Source: Kiritimatiellia bacterium (GTDB lineage: Bacteria; Verrucomicrobiota; Kiritimatiellia; UBA8416; JABMPJ01). Taken from it: a stretch of 33,980 bases of DNA. Every line of letters begins with the position of its first letter. Within the stretch, counting starts at the first letter, position 1. The stretch lies in contig JASLOA010000019.1 in assembly GCA_030745755.1 (NCBI GenBank), positions 1 to 33,980 of the forward strand, read 5' to 3'. The notes below the pieces were generated by a model, which saw only the letters and a program-made list of their open reading frames with translations, did not search any database and was not told the origin of the DNA. The position numbers were made by a program, and so were the translations under genes. Of this stretch, positions 32,459 to 33,980 are shown piece by piece.

Positions 32459-33980
32459 TTACTCACGAATCCAGACCTGCATTTCGCCTTCGCCGCGGTT
32501 GGCCCAGAGGTGGTAGGGCACGGCCGTAAGGCGGGTCTTCTTCGCTTTGGGCGGCTGTGTGCGGATGCCCGTATCATCGGTGGATGTCAGGCGCACGCCC
32601 TCGGCATGAATCACCGGCACCGTCTCGTCGCCAATACGGCCCGATTTCACCTTCAGGGCCGCGTCGCGTGGCAGTTCGACGGCGTTGATCTGCTTGCCGT
32701 TGTCGGCCTCTTCCAGGCAGTAGACTACCGGGCCACGCTGCAGGGCCACGCGTCCGACGTCCGCCTTGACGGCGGTCGGCATGTAGACACGCTCGACCGG
32801 CATGGGCAGGACCAGCTCAACCCGATCCCCGGGCGCCCAGGTGCGGTCGATAATCGCATACCCTTTGCGTACGATCGCGTCCAATGCGACGCGCTTGCCG
32901 TTCACTTTGAGTGCCGGCTTGCGGCACCAGCCCGGGATGCGAATGGCCAGACGGAACTTGCGCGCCTCGTCCGGGTTGACCTTGATCGATACGGTCTCGT
33001 CCCAGGGATACTTCGTCTTCTGCTCCAACGTGACGGTGCCTTTACCCATTGTGAAGGTTGCGTCGCTGTTGGCGAACAGGTGAACGAACAACGTCTGCTT
33101 CGACTGTCCATAGATATAGGTTCCGAGCGAGGTCATCAGGCGCGCCAGGTTGGGTGGGCAGCAGGCGCAGCCGTACCAGCCGGGGCGCAGCTTCTTGCCG
33201 GGTTTATCGGGATCAGGATGCGAGGCCAGCGGGTTGGCGTAGAAGAAGTGTTTTCCGTCAAGCGAGACCCCCGTCAGAGCGCCATTGTATAGCGCGCGCT
33301 CCATGACATCGGTGTATTCGCCATCCACGTCAAGCCGCAGCATGCGCTGCGCCCAGAAGATCAACCCGATCGACGCGCAGGTCTCCGCATACGAGGTCTC
33401 GTTGGGCAGGTCGTAATCGTGTGTGAAGTCTTCGCCAGCTGAACGTGACCCCACCGCCCCTGTTACATACATGCGGCGGTCGACCGTATTGCGCCACAAG
33501 GTCCTCAACGCTTTGACCAGGCTCTTGTCGCCGTTCTCTTTGGCCACGTCGGCCATGCCGCAATACATGTACATGGCACGCACCGCGTGGCCGACGGCTT
33601 CCTTCTGCTCCCGGACCGGTGCGTGGGCCTGGAAGTACTTCATGCCCAGCGGGTCGGTCCAGTGCGAGGTCTCCTTGCGCGCCTTTTTCTCGCGGTCATA
33701 GAACGAGGGCGTGGTCGCACGCTCATCGATAAAGAAGCTGGCGAGGTCCAGGTAGCGCTGTTCACCCTCGAGGCGGTAGAGCTTTACCAATGCCAGCTCG
33801 ATCTCCTGGTGCCCGGGATAGCCGCGCTGCTGACCCCGGCGAGGGCCGAAGCGCTTGGCGATATGCTCGATGACCCGGATCATCACGTCGAGGAACTTGC
33901 GCTTGCCCGTGGCCTCGAAATAGGCCACCGCGCCCTCGAGCATGTGGCCCGCCACATACATCTCGTGGTTGTCGCGCAGA
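32459..33980 (-). CDS. GH127 beta-L-arabinofuranosidase, N-terminus outside the window
   Basis: About 506 residues are visible. The frame stays open to the window edge (LRDNHE continues upstream of the first internal Met), so roughly the first 140 residues are missing compared with the first GH127. The catalytic set is complete: Glu in SAGEDF (acid/base), ETC at about 33378-33386 (zinc Glu and Cys), and CACCPPN (33158-33169 encode C-A-C-C), which contains the nucleophilic Cys. RGYPGHQEIELALVKL and HAPVREQKEAVGHAVRAMYMYCGMADVA are shared with the 5960-7924 paralogue. The end is WIRE, then stop. It converges on the permease operon with a 91-bp gap that shows no clear terminator. Its last 189 bp are duplicated at 19518-19706. 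Confidence 0.93.
   Translation of the reverse strand, partial: LRDNHEMYVAGHMLEGAVAYFEATGKRKFLDVMIRVIEHIAKRFGPRRGQQRGYPGHQEIELALVKLYRLEGEQRYLDLASFFIDERATTPSFYDREKKARKETSHWTDPLGMKYFQAHAPVREQKEAVGHAVRAMYMYCGMADVAKENGDKSLVKALRTLWRNTVDRRMYVTGAVGSRSAGEDFTHDYDLPNETSYAETCASIGLIFWAQRMLRLDVDGEYTDVMERALYNGALTGVSLDGKHFFYANPLASHPDPDKPGKKLRPGWYGCACCPPNLARLMTSLGTYIYGQSKQTLFVHLFANSDATFTMGKGTVTLEQKTKYPWDETVSIKVNPDEARKFRLAIRIPGWCRKPALKVNGKRVALDAIVRKGYAIIDRTWAPGDRVELVLPMPVERVYMPTAVKADVGRVALQRGPVVYCLEEADNGKQINAVELPRDAALKVKSGRIGDETVPVIHAEGVRLTSTDDTGIRTQPPKAKKTRLTAVPYHLWANRGEGEMQVWIRE

Overview
The window is GC-rich (roughly 60% by eye) chromosomal DNA from a carbohydrate-degrading Gram-negative bacterium. A CxPxR sulfatase, GH127/GH51/GH65 enzymes, DUF6055/LamG secreted proteins and DUF6784/DUF6785-like membrane proteins together suggest the PVC group (Kiritimatiellota, Lentisphaerota, Planctomycetota or Verrucomicrobiota). 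This is inference from gene content; there is no rRNA, tRNA or other phylogenetic marker here. No CRISPR array, phage genes or transposase were seen.

Layout. (1) 1-5767, minus strand: a 1278-aa secreted HEWGH metallopeptidase-like protein with left-handed beta-helix and LamG-like segments, a secreted FGE-sulfatase-domain protein, and the N-terminus of another secreted protein cut by the window edge. (2) 5768-5959: a divergent intergenic region with a long imperfect inverted repeat. (3) 5960-9976, plus strand: GH127 beta-L-arabinofuranosidase, GH51 alpha-L-arabinofuranosidase and a small four-Cys-pair zinc-ribbon protein, an intracellular arabinoside-processing set. (4) 10198-11817, minus strand: a Cys-type sulfatase. 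(5) 12074-19332, plus strand: M24 aminopeptidase P-like protein, PfkB sugar kinase, GH65 phosphorylase and a DUF5695-like protein, closely spaced and probably one operon. (6) 19509-19713: a broken GH127 C-terminal fragment. (7) 19807-32367, plus strand: seven tightly packed genes encoding a giant FtsX-type permease with a degenerate M28-peptidase-like ectodomain, a small FtsX permease, two MacB/LolD-type ATPases, two related polytopic DUF6784/6785 (OPT-like) membrane proteins and a PqqD-domain protein. (8) 32459-33980, minus strand: the parental, window-truncated GH127 whose 3' end is duplicated in (6).

The most unusual unit is (7). Its composition (two different permeases, two different ATPases, two transporter-like proteins and a PqqD fold) suggests one composite membrane machine of unknown substrate. 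The whole operon is bracketed by a 189-bp direct repeat of the GH127 3' end (11 mismatches, no gaps by eye), which implies a past duplication, insertion or recombination event and permits loop-out. A second layer of structure is a family of asymmetric palindromic elements (about 100-130 bp; copies at 7979-8109, 10105-10195 and 19369-19457) placed just downstream of enzyme genes, plus a diverged relative at 1649-1858 and two islands of 7-bp repeats.

All calls come from reading translations and motifs by eye. Family names are recognition, not database results.
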